Source: Bretschneidera sinensis (taxonomy: Eukaryota > Streptophyta > Magnoliopsida > Brassicales > Akaniaceae). Taken from it: DNA of 64,000 nucleotides. The position numbers were made by a program, and so were the translations under genes. The stretch lies in NCBI GenBank assembly GCA_023935145.1, contig CM043699.1, forward strand, positions 106,281,536-106,345,535, given 5' to 3'. Within the stretch, counting starts at the first letter, position 1, and each line of letters begins with the position of its first letter. Shown one piece after another: positions 1-12,369 of the stretch. The notes under the pieces are model-generated. The model made no database searches and was not told the origin of the DNA. It saw only the letters and a list, made by a program, of their open reading frames with translations.

Positions 1-223
1 AACCTTATAAAAAGATTCAGGTACGCATTCTAGAGGGGCAGTTTCTTCTTAACCTAAAAAGGGAACGTTGTTATTCCCGTACACCTTATCTTATACTAAC
101 AAAAGCTTCGGAGCATCCTCGGAGGCACTCCCTTCGGCGACCCCCTAGCTCATCCCTTCTCCCCTGTGCAGATCCCCTCGAGGCCCGACCTCTAACTCAG
201 CAAACATATTTTTGGCATCAACA
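1..223 (+). repeat. 3' part of the 5' LTR of TAT-type gypsy element 1
   Basis: The window opens inside an LTR. It ends in ...GGCATCAACA (CA terminus), and directly after it comes a primer-binding-type sequence and then a gag start codon at 285. The end closely resembles the LTR end of the TAT element at 55011-55541 (CAGCATCAACA). The LTR start lies left of the window, so its length is unknown. No second copy is found at the far end of this element. Confidence 0.75.
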
Positions 224-243
224 GATTGGCGCCATCTGTGAGA
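224..243 (+). other. Primer binding site of gypsy element 1
   Basis: GATTGGCGCCATCTGTGAGA follows the LTR end directly. The same TTGGCGCC.TCTGTGGGA pattern is found inside the 5' LTR of the other two TAT elements here (minus strand 49418-49396, plus strand 55542-55562). It fits a tRNA-primed minus-strand start; I do not assign the tRNA. Confidence 0.6.
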
Positions 244-284
244 ACAACAAAAGTGAAGAAATCTAAAAGAACTTATCTATTGCC

Positions 285-3200
285 ATGCCACCCAAACACA
301 CCACTAGGGACGCCGATAAAGGAGCAGGGGGGCTAGTACTTTCACCCATCAGTCTGGATCAAGTTCCTCAACCGAATCCAACGTGTACCCCAACATGGCT
401 ATGCTCCAAGCACAATTCCTAGAACTCTCGCGACTGGTGGCTGACCTGGCCGCTGAAGTTCACAGAGGGGCTCATCAGCCTTCTCTCACACCGTCACGAC
501 CATCTAGTTTGGGAATCATTGACTCAACACTCGCTACATGGGTCAATTAGAAAGCCTTAAAACGGCTCGTCAGCCTTCTCTCACACCGTCATGACCATCT
601 GGCTCGTCAGCCCCGTCGGCTCGGCCAGCCATAGGTCACCCGTTGACAGCTGTTCCGCGGTGGAGTCCTTCCTGCTCCGGATGGCTAAGTCCAGAGAAAG
701 ACCCTCGTCCGAGAGCAGCGAGGGCCTTGGTAAGCAGATAGAGGACATAAAAAGACGAATTAACGAAGCACTCAAGGGCTGTAACTGTAGCATAATGGAC
801 GAGCTAAACATCTAGGACCCTCCCTTCACTTAGGAGGTCCTTGAGGCCCCCTTCATGCCAAACTTCCTGATGCCCCAAATCAAGCCTTACGACGATTCCA
901 TGGACCCCTCGGACCACCTCCAGCACTATAAAACCACAATGACGCTCCACAGGCATTCCGATCCGGTAATGTGTCGAGCTTTCCCCTTGATGCTTGAGAA
1001 GGCGGCTGGGATGTGGTATTCTCGTCTGAAACTATGAGGGATCGGTACGTTCAAAGAACTAAGTTATGCCTTCACCTCACACTTTCTTAGAAACAAAGGT
1101 CCCAAGAAGACCTTGGAATCCCTGTTTAACATCGTCCAGTTAAAAGGGGAAAAACTCTAAGCCTACATATCGAGGTTCAATCCAGCAGCCTGAGAGATCC
1201 TTAACCTCGACCCCAGTGTCTAGATGATGGCATTTAAGAACGGGTTAAGATCTAGGATCTTCAGCTCGAAACTCACCAAGAGGCCGCCCGGCGACATGAA
1301 TGAGATCCTTTCCTGAGCCGAGAAATATATGTTGGTAGAGGATGACCAAGCCTTTCGAAGAGAGTGGAAATGGGACGCAGAAAGAAAAATGAGGAGCCCT
1401 GTTAGCCCACGCCGGGAACCCATCAAGCAACCCTTCCGCGAGGACAGACCTAGAGTCCCCAGGCCTTTTGGGAACTTTACCCCTCTCAACGCATCCAAAA
1501 CAAAAGTCTTGATGCAGATTCAGGATAATGTGATCTTACAGTGGCATCCAAAATCGCTACGCCTCAATTAGGACCGAGGCAAATGGTGTGGTTTCCACAT
1601 AAACCATGGGCATAACACAGAAGATTGTCAAGCACTAAAGTACCAAATAGAGGCCCTCATCAACAAAGGGCAGCTGAAAGAATTCACCAGGCCCTGGGCG
1701 AAAAGGTTCGCAGGGCGACTCTGGAGGAGTACCAAGCGCCTTTTCGATCAGGATAGGATGATCTGACCTACTCTGAAGAGTCCTGTGCCAAGCCACAACG
1801 AGCCCAGCCAGAGACCACTACGGCCAAGGTCATTAAAACCATTTGTGGGGTATCTGCGGTAGGGGGCACTTCCAGGAACAGGGGAAAAACTTATGCCTAG
1901 TCGGTGGCCTCGATCACTGGGCCCCACAAGAGACGAAAGACAGATACAACCATCACTTTTATGGATGAGGACTTAGAGGGAGTCCAGATCCCGCATGACG
2001 ATGCCATGGTCATCTATTTTCTCGTGGCCAACCACCAAGTCAGACATTTCCTAGTTGACAAAGGGAGTTTGGCCGACATCTTGTTCTATGACGCCTTCTA
2101 ACAGATACAACTGGGAGATTCTCGGCTGGAGCTGGTTTCTATCCCGCTCTACGGCTTCTTGAGGGGACCTGTATTTATGGAGGGCAGTATAGTTCTCTCA
2201 GTAACCGCAGGAATTGCCCCACAGGCATCCATCGTACAAACTACTTTCTTGATTGTCTGACAACCCTCATCCTACAACATGATCCTAGGTCGACCCACCA
2301 TCAACAGGCTCAGAGCGGTCATTTCCACATATCACTTAAAAGTAAAATTCTCGATCGAGGCCTGAGTGGGCGAGGTTAGGGGAGACCAGTAGATCTCCAG
2401 GTCTTGTTACCTCAACGTAGTGAAAGAAGACAAGAGGATAAAAGCTCTCCTACTGGAGTTGGATGACCTTAGGAACGAAGGAAAGAACCAACGAGGCCAG
2501 CTAGTGAAAGATTTGACCGCGATACCCCTCGAAGAGGATGCCTCCCGAACCATCCAGATTGGCTCTAATCTCCCCGTGGATCTTAAGGGACCCTTACTCG
2601 CCCTCTTTCGAGAAAACTAGGACTTCTTTGCCTGTTCAGCAATAGATATGCCTGGGATCAGCCTTGAGGTGATCGTGCACAAGTTAAATATAGACCCAAA
2701 CCACAAACCATTCATTTAGAAAAAGAGATCGTTCACACCCGAATAACAAGTTGCTGTCCAAGCCGAGGTAGATAAGCTACTCACGGCTAACTTCATTCGA
2801 GAAGTGGATTAGCCGGATTAGGTTTCCAACGTGGTGATGGTAAAGAAAGCCAATGGTAAATAGCGAAGCTACATCAACTTCTCGGATTTAAACAAAGCCT
2901 GCCTAAAAGATAGCTTCCCTTTGCTGATGATAAACTAGCTCGTCGATGCAACTTTAGGGCACGAACTGCTGACCTTTATGGAATCCTACTCTGGGTATGA
3001 CTAGATCCTTATGTATAGGCTAGACCAGAAGAAAACGGCCTTCATCACAGGGTAAGGACTCTACTATTATAAAGTTATGCCTTTCGGATTGAAGAACGCA
3101 GGAGCCACTTATCAGAGATTGGTAAACAAAATCTTTTGGGAGTAAATCGGTCGAAATATGGAGGTCTACGTGGACGATATGCTGGTAAAAAGTATCGAAG

Positions 3201-3986
3201 CTAAGGATCATGAAAATAACCTAAGAGAAGCCTTTAGAGTCATTCGATGCAACTAAATGAAGCTAAATCCCTCTAAATCCGCGTTCGGGGTCACCAGGGG
3301 AAAGTTCCTCAACAATAAGTCACCTCGGACCGTGAGGGAGGTTCAGCGACTCACTGGGCAGATAGGAGCCTCCCTTACTTCAAAACCATTAGGAAGACTA
3401 AGGACTTCGTCTGGTCTGAAGATTGCCAAGAAGTGTTTAGGGAACGGAAGAAGTACTTGGGCTCGCCCCTTTTACTTACCAAGCCTGTCGTCGGCAAAGA
3501 GATTTTTCTATACCTCTCGGCGAGGCATGAGGTGGTAGCCTCCATCCTAATTTGAAAGGACGTCTAAAAACTAGTGTGCTATGTGAGCAAGGTTCTCCAT
3601 GACGCAGAAACAAGATATCTTCCCGTAGAAAAGATGATGTATGTCCTTTTGGTTATGGCCTGCAAGCTCCAACCGTATTTTCAAGTGTACACAATTATCC
3701 TCCTAACTAATCAGCCCTTCCAGTAAGTACTCCATAAGTCAGACATCTCCGGACGAATGGTCAGTAGAACTTGGAGAATTTGACATTTATTATTAGCCTC
3801 GAACGGCCATCAAAGCCCAAGCCTTGGCTGACTTCTTTGTGGAAACCACACTCTCAATTCAAGAAGATTCTCCCTTGGATCTTGACAGGACCAAGGAAGT
3901 CCCTCAATGGACAATCCACATTGATGGATCCTCCAGCGACACTGGGAGTGGTGTCGGGCTCATCTTGAGTGGCTCGGACAACTTTA
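285..3986 (+). pseudogene. Decayed gag-pol of TAT-type gypsy element 1, first part
   Basis: Starts with ATG at 285 (MPPK..., as in the two other TAT copies here). In order: gag capsid with HRHSDPVMCRAFP and GMWYSRLK (about 900-1040); a zinc-knuckle-like WCGFH...GHNTEDC (about 1585-1630); protease remnant LVDKGS.ADILFYDAF (2055-2100; the intact sibling has DNGSS); reverse transcriptase from about 2750 with [12 protein letters not shown] at 3160-3192; then the RNase H start ending in HIDGSSSDTGSG (about 3920). It is full of stop codons and frameshifts (frames 3, 2, 3, 2 in succession). Many stops replace Trp or Gln codons of the sibling element, which fits C-to-T decay. The reading breaks at the GSDNF codons where the Athila-like array is inserted and resumes at 13577. 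Non-functional. Confidence 0.9.
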
Positions 3987-5259
3987 TGTTGTGCAAAAAT
4001 CCACCTTAATTAATAAGTAAATAATTGAACTTGTTTTACTTGCAAGTGCACAAGGTCAACAGTAGCATAGTGTGCAAATGCGAGATCATCTCCACAGGGA
4101 TTGGTGAATTTCGTTTTAGAATCAGTTTCGCAATATAAAATGATAGAAATAAATATTGAGTTTGAATTTGATAATGATAGAAACATAGGGCTTTGATATC
4201 CACCACTAATCATACTTTCCCAATAAGTAATGTGTCAATGCTCTAACCATACTATGAATACCTAATGTTGTCAACCTAAGGATGTGGTGTATACTCCTTA
4301 AGCTATTGATTTCCCTAAGCCACGAGTCAGGCATGGTGTATACTCTAACTCTTTTCTTTCTTTAAAGGATTTAGCATGGTGTATACTAAGTTGTTCTTTA
4401 AGAGAGCATAAGTTCTGTGAAAATCGACAAACATACAAGACCTAGGGCATGTTATGTACTCCTGGTTTCCTATGTTGATTAGCCCAAGAATTCGGTGTGG
4501 ATTTTTTTTGTTACTATTGTCAGACCCAGGACTCGGTCATCTAAATTGATCTAATTAACTAATCCATACCACATGGATATATTGGTCAGGCAAACACATA
4601 TGATGAATTCAATAAAACAGACATTAATCAATTAAAGCATCATAATACAGTTATTGCAAATGCACCAATATTCATATATGGAAAAGCATAATTAGGGCTT
4701 CAATCGAGCCCTATTAGTAAGTTAGTTACACATGGTGGTAATGTTACACATCTTCATAATGTAGACTAAAGAGAAAAGAATAAACCCAAAAAAATACTGT
4801 GGAGAAGAGTCGTCAATTCATCTCCAAAGCATAAAACTGAAAAAGAAAATACTGTTTTTGTGTTTTACAAGTCTATTTATAGGGTCTTAATACATCTGGA
4901 AACCCTAACTAGGAAAACAGAACCCTAACCCTAGTTTTCATGATAGGTGTTGTCGTTTTACTGCACGTGTGTGCTCGACCTCATGCTTGTACGCTCGAGC
5001 GCAAGGTTGAGCTCGAGCTTTCTATGTGTGCGCATGAGTGCTTGTGCGCTCGATCACACTCTTCTATGCTCAATCGCACTTGGCTGTTTCTAGGTCTTCC
5101 AGATTTCTTCCTTTGAGTTCCAAAATGCTACATTTTCTCCAAGAACCTATAAAAACATAGAAAACACAAAAATGAAGTAAAATAGAATAAAACACATAAA
5201 CGAAGAGCTTAATAAATGTAAATTAAAGGGCTTAAATATGAATATTTAAGCACTTATCA
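3987..5259 (-). repeat. LTR A (outer LTR, 3' LTR in element orientation)
   Basis: 1273 bp, TGTTGTGC...TTATCA on the plus strand. A minus-strand TATA-like CCTATAAATAGAC lies at about 4873-4885. It contains several copies of the palindrome-like GCTCGAGCGCA / GCTCGATCGCAC motif around 4960-5080. A purine tract adjoins it at 5260-5271. Confidence 0.85.
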
Positions 5260-7391
5260 CACCCCCAAACTTACATATTGTTAGTCCCTTAACAACACAA
5301 AATGAAAAACTAACTGAAAAAAATAACAAAAATAAATCTGCTATTCATAATATCCAAAAATTTGGGTTGCACACAAAACCATGATATTTATTCATGAGCA
5401 AGTTTAAAATATAAACACATCTTCGCAATGAATAAGAGTTTTAAAATCTGATTACTTACACAAGGCTGGTTAGGGCATCACAAGTCTGACTTAGTGTATG
5501 GTGAATTAGCACAAAAAAGATGAAGCTTCCAAATAACTCAAATGTGTAGTGTTTTGGTGTCTTAACATTCATTAAATTTCCTATCAGAATGAACAATAAT
5601 GGCCTAGTTTTATTTATTTCTTTTTTTTTCTTTTATTATGAAATTATTGCCATGTTGAGTTCCCTTAAGCTTTCTAATTGACTCATGTAGCGAGTGTTTA
5701 GCCAATGACTCCCAAACCAGATGGTTTTAGGGCATTAGGTGTAGAGACACCCCTAGGGACCTACTAACTCGAGTAAAAAAGGCTACGAAACTAACTGGTC
5801 TTAATGCTGCCAAGCAAAATTCCCACCTTTTGACGTGAACACTCACTGCTTACTGAGGCAAGAGATCCAATTACTTAGTGAAAACTTTATTTAATGATCC
5901 TTACAAGCACCATTCCCACCTTTTGACGTGAACACTCACTGCTTATTGAGACAAGAGGTCTAGTTACTCAGAGGAAAGTTTATTTAATGATCATTAGGAG
6001 CATTTTATTTTCTCTTTTTGTACAAATTTTTTTTTCTATTTTTCTATGCCAAAATTTTCTTCTAACAAGTCATCCGATTACAGTTAGACTATGGAAACAT
6101 ACATATAAAAATTATATGTCATACCCTACATAATTATGTGCTAATGTGCTCGTGTCAGATTTAGATCAAACTTGTGAATTCTTAAATGCCTTGAAGTAAG
6201 TAATTAAACTTTTAAAACTTTATTATTAGACCATATGTTTTAGACTTTTAAGCTTACTGATGAAATCTTATCACAATATTTGATTAAATCAACCAAAATT
6301 TTCAAAACAATATGAACATGCATTTATCTTTTCAATAATAAAAAAAAAAACTGGGACCAGAGTCTGTGAATGTGTCTCCCATACCTCCAAACTTAAACTA
6401 CACATTGTCCTCAATGTGTGAACAACACGGAAAGATTTGACCTGGGAGATGGAGAACTAGCTGACTGGCATGGCTCATAGCATACCCCTAAACTTGAACT
6501 GATGTACACACCTTGTCCCTAAAAAAGAAAAACGAAAGTAATACCAGAAAACAAAAGATATGAAAAGTAACTAGTTATAAAGATAAACACTAACAAGAAA
6601 TGTAAAAAATACTAAAAATAAAAGAATATGCTGTAGGGTGCCTCCCATGAGAGTTAAGTTTTATATCTTCAGCCAGACATTGCACCTCTCTCACTGCTGG
6701 TCTGTAGGTGGTGCAGACGATGAGGTACCAGGGGCAGGAGGTAGTCAATCAAGAATGGCCTAGAGCATCGCCTCCTGCCTCATAAAACGTGCCTCCAAAC
6801 CATCGATGCGCTAATGCACTAATAATGTAACCTCCTGATCCTCCCGACGAATATAAGAGAGCTCAAACCGGAAAGAGGATATCACGTCAAGAATACGCTG
6901 GTACTCTGTGGGTCCCATGTTCGAATGATCCTCCTCCCAAGTCGAGCTGACTGCGGGGTCCTCTGTCTCCATAGGATCATCTACTACTCCCTTTGCAGCT
7001 GGCGCCTGCTCCCGCAGCTAGATAAGCATAACTAGCTTCCGCCATTGGTGCTTCTCCTTTGAATGAATTAGTTGAAAAGCTTCAGTGTAGCAGTTTCAGT
7101 ACTGCTTCTCGAGTACTCTTTGGAGCTTTTGCGCTCGAGCGCACCAAGAACAGCGCTCGATCGCACTGGGATTGCTCTCGATCGCACCAAGGAGTGCGCT
7201 CGATCGCAATGAGAACAAAAACTCCTCCTCTGCACACCTAAAAAAAACAAAAAAAAAGAAGGAATAAATTTGATTTTTGATAAAAATAAAAATAAAACGG
7301 AACAGAATAAAATAAAACAAAATAAAAAAACTAATGAAAAATAATTCCAAAAAGAAATTTAGCACAATCCCCGGCAACGACACCAAAAACT
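5260..7391 (-). other. Internal region 1 of the Athila-like array
   Basis: 2.1 kb. The left end is the polypurine tract (minus TTTGGGGGTG); the right end is the PBS at 7369-7385 (minus TGGTGTCGTTGCCGGGG). No long ORF. Minus strand 6930-6700 keeps a broken reading (EYQRILDVISSF, RIDGLEARFMRQEAML) with three stops, resembling a coiled-coil tail of an Athila protein; this match is weak. Four GCGCTCGATCGCA-type motifs lie at 7128-7210 just inside the PBS. A near-duplicated ~115-bp block (CATTCCCACCTTTTGACGTG...) occurs twice at about 5815-5990. Confidence 0.7.
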
Positions 7392-8707
7392 TGTTGTGCA
7401 TTTATTTACCTAAATTAATAAGCAAATAACTGAACTTGTTTTATTTGCAAGTGCAAAAGGTCAACAGTAGCATAGTGTGCGAATGCAAGATCATCTCTAC
7501 AGGGGTTGGTAAATTTCACTTTAGAATTAGTTTCGCAATAATAAAATAAAAACAAGAGAAATAAATATTGAGTTTGAAATAATAAAGATAAAGGCGTAGG
7601 GACTTGATATCCACCACTAATCATGCTACCATAACAAAACAGTATGCCAATGCTTTACTCATGTCATGAATACCTAATGTTTGTCAACCTAAGGGCATGG
7701 TATCTACTTCTTAAGCTATTGATCTCCCTAACCAACGAGTTAGGCATGGTATCTACTCTAACTCTTTTCTCTCTCAAGGGATTCAGCATTGTGTATACTA
7801 AGTTGTTCCTTAAGAGAGCATAGGATCTATGGAAATCGACAACCACACGGGACCTAGGGCATGGTATCTACTCCCGGTTTCTCATGTTGATTAACCCAAG
7901 AATCCGGCGTGGATATCTTTTGTTACTAATGTTAAACCCACGACTCGGTCATCCTAATTGATTCAACTAACTAATCCATACCACATGTATATGTTGATCA
8001 GACACACACATATAAAGAATTTAAATAAAAGTAGGTATTAATCAAGTTAAGCAACACAATGTAAATATCGCATAGGCGCCAATACTGAGTTTATTTAGTA
8101 AAAATAATCAGGGCTTCAACCAAGTCCTTACTAAAAGTTTAAGTACACATAATAAAAATAAGGAAAGAAGAAGCCCGAGAGAAGAGTTGTCAATTCTCCT
8201 CCACAATTTCCTTCTCTGATCTCCCCGAACAAAAACTAAACTAGAAGGAAGATATGCTCCTCAAAAGGGAGATCCCTTTTTCTATGTTTTACAGGCCTAT
8301 TTATAAGGTTTAAGTAACCCTAGAAACCCTAGGAGTCTAAAAACAAAACCTTAATTTATTTCCAAAATATGTTCTGTCGTTTTACTGTTTACTGCCATAC
8401 GTGTGCCCTCGATCATAGTCTCCTTGCGCTTGATCGCACTGGTGTGCGTGAGCCTTCTTTATGTGCGCACGAGCGCAGGTGCTGTACGCTTGATCGCAGG
8501 TATCCTGTGCTTGATCGCACCTACCAGATGACAGCTTTTTCTAGCTTTTCTCTTTAAGCTTGAGAAGCTTCCAAATTGCTTTCTTTTCTCCAAAAACCTA
8601 TAAAAACATGTAAAACACAGAAAGGAAGTAAAATAGAATAAAATACACAAACTAAAAGCTTAACAAATATAAATTAAGGAGCTTAAATAATATTTAAGCT
8701 CCTATCA
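7392..8707 (-). repeat. LTR B of the Athila-like array
   Basis: 1316 bp, TGTTGTGC...CCTATCA. It abuts the PBS of internal 1 on its left and the purine tract of internal 2 on its right, so it acts as 5' LTR for internal 1 and 3' LTR for internal 2. Its sequence is closest to LTR C (shared AAATAATAAAGATAAAGGCG). Confidence 0.85.
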
Positions 8708-11067
8708 CACCCCCAAACTTACATATTATTAGTCCCTTAGCAATACGAAACTAAAACTAAATGAAAAGCAACAAAGATAAATTCAGCATTCATGTTTTAT
8801 TTAAAAACTTGGGTTGCACAGAAAACCATGATGATAGTTCATGAGTAAACTTATAATAAAAACATATTTTTGCAATGAATAAGGATTTTAAAAGTTCATG
8901 TTACTTACACAAGGCTAGCTTAAGGCATCACAAGTTAACTTAGTGTATGTGGTGGATTAGCACATAAAAGATGAAACTTCCAAATATTTCTAATGTATAG
9001 TGTTTCGGTGTCCAAATATTGCTTACTGAGGTAAGACGTCCAGTTACTCAGCGAAAATTTTTATGATCATTAAATGCTTAATCCCCACTTTTTGACGTGA
9101 ACACTCAATGCTTACTGAGGCAAGATGTCTAGTTACTCAGTGAAAATTTTATTTAATGATTATTAGGAGCATTTTATTTTCTTTTTTTGCATTATGGACA
9201 TTTTTCTCTTTATTTTTCTATGCCAAAGTGTTTATCTAACAAGTTATTTGATTATGGTTAAGTCATGGAAACATATATATTAAAATTACATGTCATACCC
9301 CACACAAATGAGTGCTAATGTGCCAGTGTCAGATCTGGATCAAACTCGTGAATTCTTAAATGCCTTGAGGTAGGTAACCAACTTTTAAAATTCTTATTAC
9401 TAGACTATGTGTTCAAGATTTTAAGATTATTAATGAAATTTTATCATAATATTTGTTGTAAACAACCAAATTTTTTTTCATTAAATATGAATGAGTATTT
9501 ATCTAAAAAAAATAGGACAAAATGTGTGAATGTGTCTCCCATACCCCCAAACTTAAATTACACATTATCCCCAATGTGTGAATAACATAGAAAGATCTGA
9601 CTTGGGAGATGGAGAATTAATTGGGTTGGCATGGCTCATAGCATACCCCCAAACTTGAACGGATGCACACATTGTCCCTAAAAAAGAAAAACTAACGTAA
9701 TAGGGAAAGCAAGAAGTACTAAAAAAATAAATAAATAACAATAAATACTTAAAAAAATAAAAATAAAAGGATAAACTGTGGGATGCCTCCCATAAGCGCT
9801 AAGTTTAACGTCTTCAGCCAGACCAAGCCTTATTCTTCCCCAAAACTAAGATTGGCAGCAACTAGCACAGGTAGTGTCTTATTCTATCCCATATAAGCAT
9901 AAGTCAAATACTTCGGCAATTGTTTCAACTCCAAATTTGGTGCCTGTACAATAAAAGGGAAAAAAGTAGTATTAGAAGGCACGAGAGTGTCAAATGGATG
10001 GTGTACTTACTTGGATGCTTTGGAGAAGCCTCTAGAAGGTGCACAGTTTCAATGATGTCATTAGTAACATCCTCAGATTTTGGCTCAACATCAGATCCTT
10101 TGAAACAATGGGTGAGGGTTGTCTCCAATGGATCAATGTGATGGACGTGAAAAACTTGCTCAATAACACCTTGCTGTCGTTCACTCAGCTCTTTAGCCAA
10201 TTGCCCCACTTGTACTTCTAATCTTTGAATGGATTGTTCATGTCTTGTAGTGGTTTGTCTTATCTTAGTCCGAAATTGCATTTCTTCTACCATAAACTGA
10301 TCTTATGAGGTCATTAATTGTTGTTGCTGAGTTGCCAACTGCATCACAAGTCAATCTAGGTCACTTTTCTTTGATTCGGGAACTGAGTGGGCTGCTTGTT
10401 TGGAGTTCCTTTGTTGCCCTTGAAAGTTCAAGGGATTTTGGTCGTTGCTCCATGAGATGTTGGGGTGAGTCTACCATCCAGGATTATAGGTATTTGCATA
10501 TATATATATTGTAGTTGTTCGGTCCCACATGATTTGCTTGCTCTTGATTTGCAGATGAATAAAAAGAGCAAGTGTCAGTAGTGTGATCAAAACGAGAACA
10601 TATAGCACATACCTGGAGTTGTTTGGCTCATGGACTAGATGAGATATTTTGAGCAGTCATGGGTTTTATAAGCATATCTAGCTTCCTCTCCATAGCAGCT
10701 AGATAAGCATAACTAGCTTCCGTCATTGGTGCTTCTCCTTCGAATGAATTAGTTGAAAATCTTCAGTGTAGTAGTTTCAGTACTACTTCTCGGGTACTCT
10801 CTGGAGCTTTTGCGCTCGAGCACACCAAGAACAGTGCTCGATCGCAACAAGAAGTGTGCTCGATTGCAATGAGAACAGAGACTCATCCTCTGCACACCTG
10901 AACAAAAACAGAAAACAAAAAGAAGGAATAAATATGATTTTTGATAAAAATAAAAATAAAACGAAACAGAATAAAATAAAATAGAATAAAATAAAATAAA
11001 ATAAAAACTAACGAAAATAATTCCAAAAATAAATTTAGCGCAATCCCCGGCAACGACGCCAAAAACT
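8708..11067 (-). other. Internal region 2 of the Athila-like array
   Basis: 2.36 kb between LTR B and LTR C. PBS at 11045-11061 (minus TGGCGTCGTTGCCGGGG, tRNA-Asp type) and purine tract at 8708-8720. It holds a gag remnant (separate entry) and, left of it, AT-rich sequence with CCCCCAAACTTAAATTACAC-like blocks, typical of the region upstream of the 3' LTR. Confidence 0.75.
9925..10700 (-). pseudogene. Athila-type gag remnant
   Basis: On the minus strand a Gag C-terminal region can be read. MERKLDMLIKPMTAQN (about 10690-10645) is followed by a classical zinc knuckle CX2CX4HX4C (CAICSRFDHTTDTC, about 10610-10569) and, after a gap, RLEVQVGQLAKELSERQQG (about 10230-10170). That last string is a well-known Athila/gypsy Gag motif. 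An in-frame stop precedes the knuckle and the N-terminal capsid is missing. It shows that the non-autonomous element derives from a gag-bearing Athila-like parent. The hydrophobic tail read near 9925-9990 is probably out-of-frame noise. Confidence 0.7.
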
Positions 11068-12369
11068 TGTTGTGCGTTTATTTACCTAAATTAATAAGCA
11101 AATAACCGAACTTGTTTTACTTGTAAGTGAACAAGGTCAACATTAGCATACTGTGCGACTGCAAGATCATCTCCACAGGGATTGATATATTTCACTTTAG
11201 AATTAGTTTCGCAATAATAAAATAAAAATAAGAGAAATAAATATTGAGTTTGAAATAATAAAGATAAAGGCGTAGGGACTTGATATCCACCACTAATCAT
11301 GCTACCACAACAAAACAGTATACCAATGCTTTACTCATGTCATGAATACCTAATGTTTGTCAACCTAAGGGCATGATATCTACTCCTTAAGCTATTGATC
11401 TCCCTAAGCAACGAGTTAGGTATGGTATCTACTCTAACTCTTTTCTCTCTCAAGGGATTCAACGTGGTGTATACTGAGTTGTTCCTTAAGAGAGCATAGG
11501 ATCTGTGGAAATCGACAACCACACGGGACCTAGGGCATGGTATCTACTCCTGGTTTCCCATGTTGATTAACCCAAGAATCCGGCGTGGATTTCTTTTGTT
11601 ACTAATGTTAAACCCAGGACTCGGTCATCTAAATTGACTCAACTAACTAATCCATACCACATGCATACGTTGATCCGACATACACATATCAGAAATTTAA
11701 ATAAAAATAGGTATTAATCAAGTTAAGCAGCACAATGTAAATATCGCATAGGCGCCAATACTAAATTTATTTAGTAAACATAATCAGAGCTTCAACCAAG
11801 CCCTTACTAAAAGTTTAAGTACACATAATAAAAATAAAGGAAAGAAGAAACTCGAGAGAAAATTTGTCAATTCTCCTCCACAGTTTCCTTCTCCGATCTC
11901 CCCGAACAAAAACCAAACTAAAAGGAAGATATGCTCCTAAAAAAAGAGATCCCTTTTTCTGTGTTTTACAAGCCTATTTATAAGGTTTAGGTAACCCTGG
12001 AAACCCTAGGAGTCTAAAATCAAAACCCTAATTTATTTCCAAAACAGGTTATGCCGTTTTACTGTTTACTGCTGTACGTGTGCGCTCGATCACAGTCTCT
12101 TTGCGCTCGATCGCACTGGTGCGTGTGAGCCTTCTTTGTGTGCGCACGAGCGCAGATGCTGTGCGCTCGATCGCACCTACCAGATGACGGCTTTTTCCAA
12201 CTTTTCTCTTTAAGCCCGAGAGGCTTCCAAATTGCTTTTTTTTTTTCTCCAAAAACCTATAAAAACATGTAAAACACAGAAAAGAAGTAAAATAGAATAA
12301 AATACGCAAACTAAGAGCTTAACAAATGTAAATTAAGGGGCTTAAATATGAATATTTAAGCTCCTATCA
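11068..12369 (-). repeat. LTR C of the Athila-like array
   Basis: 1302 bp, TGTTGTGC...CCTATCA, closest to LTR B. It is the 5' LTR of internal 2. Its right end is joined directly to the truncated LTR D. Confidence 0.85.

Noticed and set aside
4010..4213. Minus-strand frames starting MISGGYQ, repeated at 7415 and 11091
   Set aside because: Part of the Athila-like LTRs. Conservation follows the LTR as a whole and the frames end within it.
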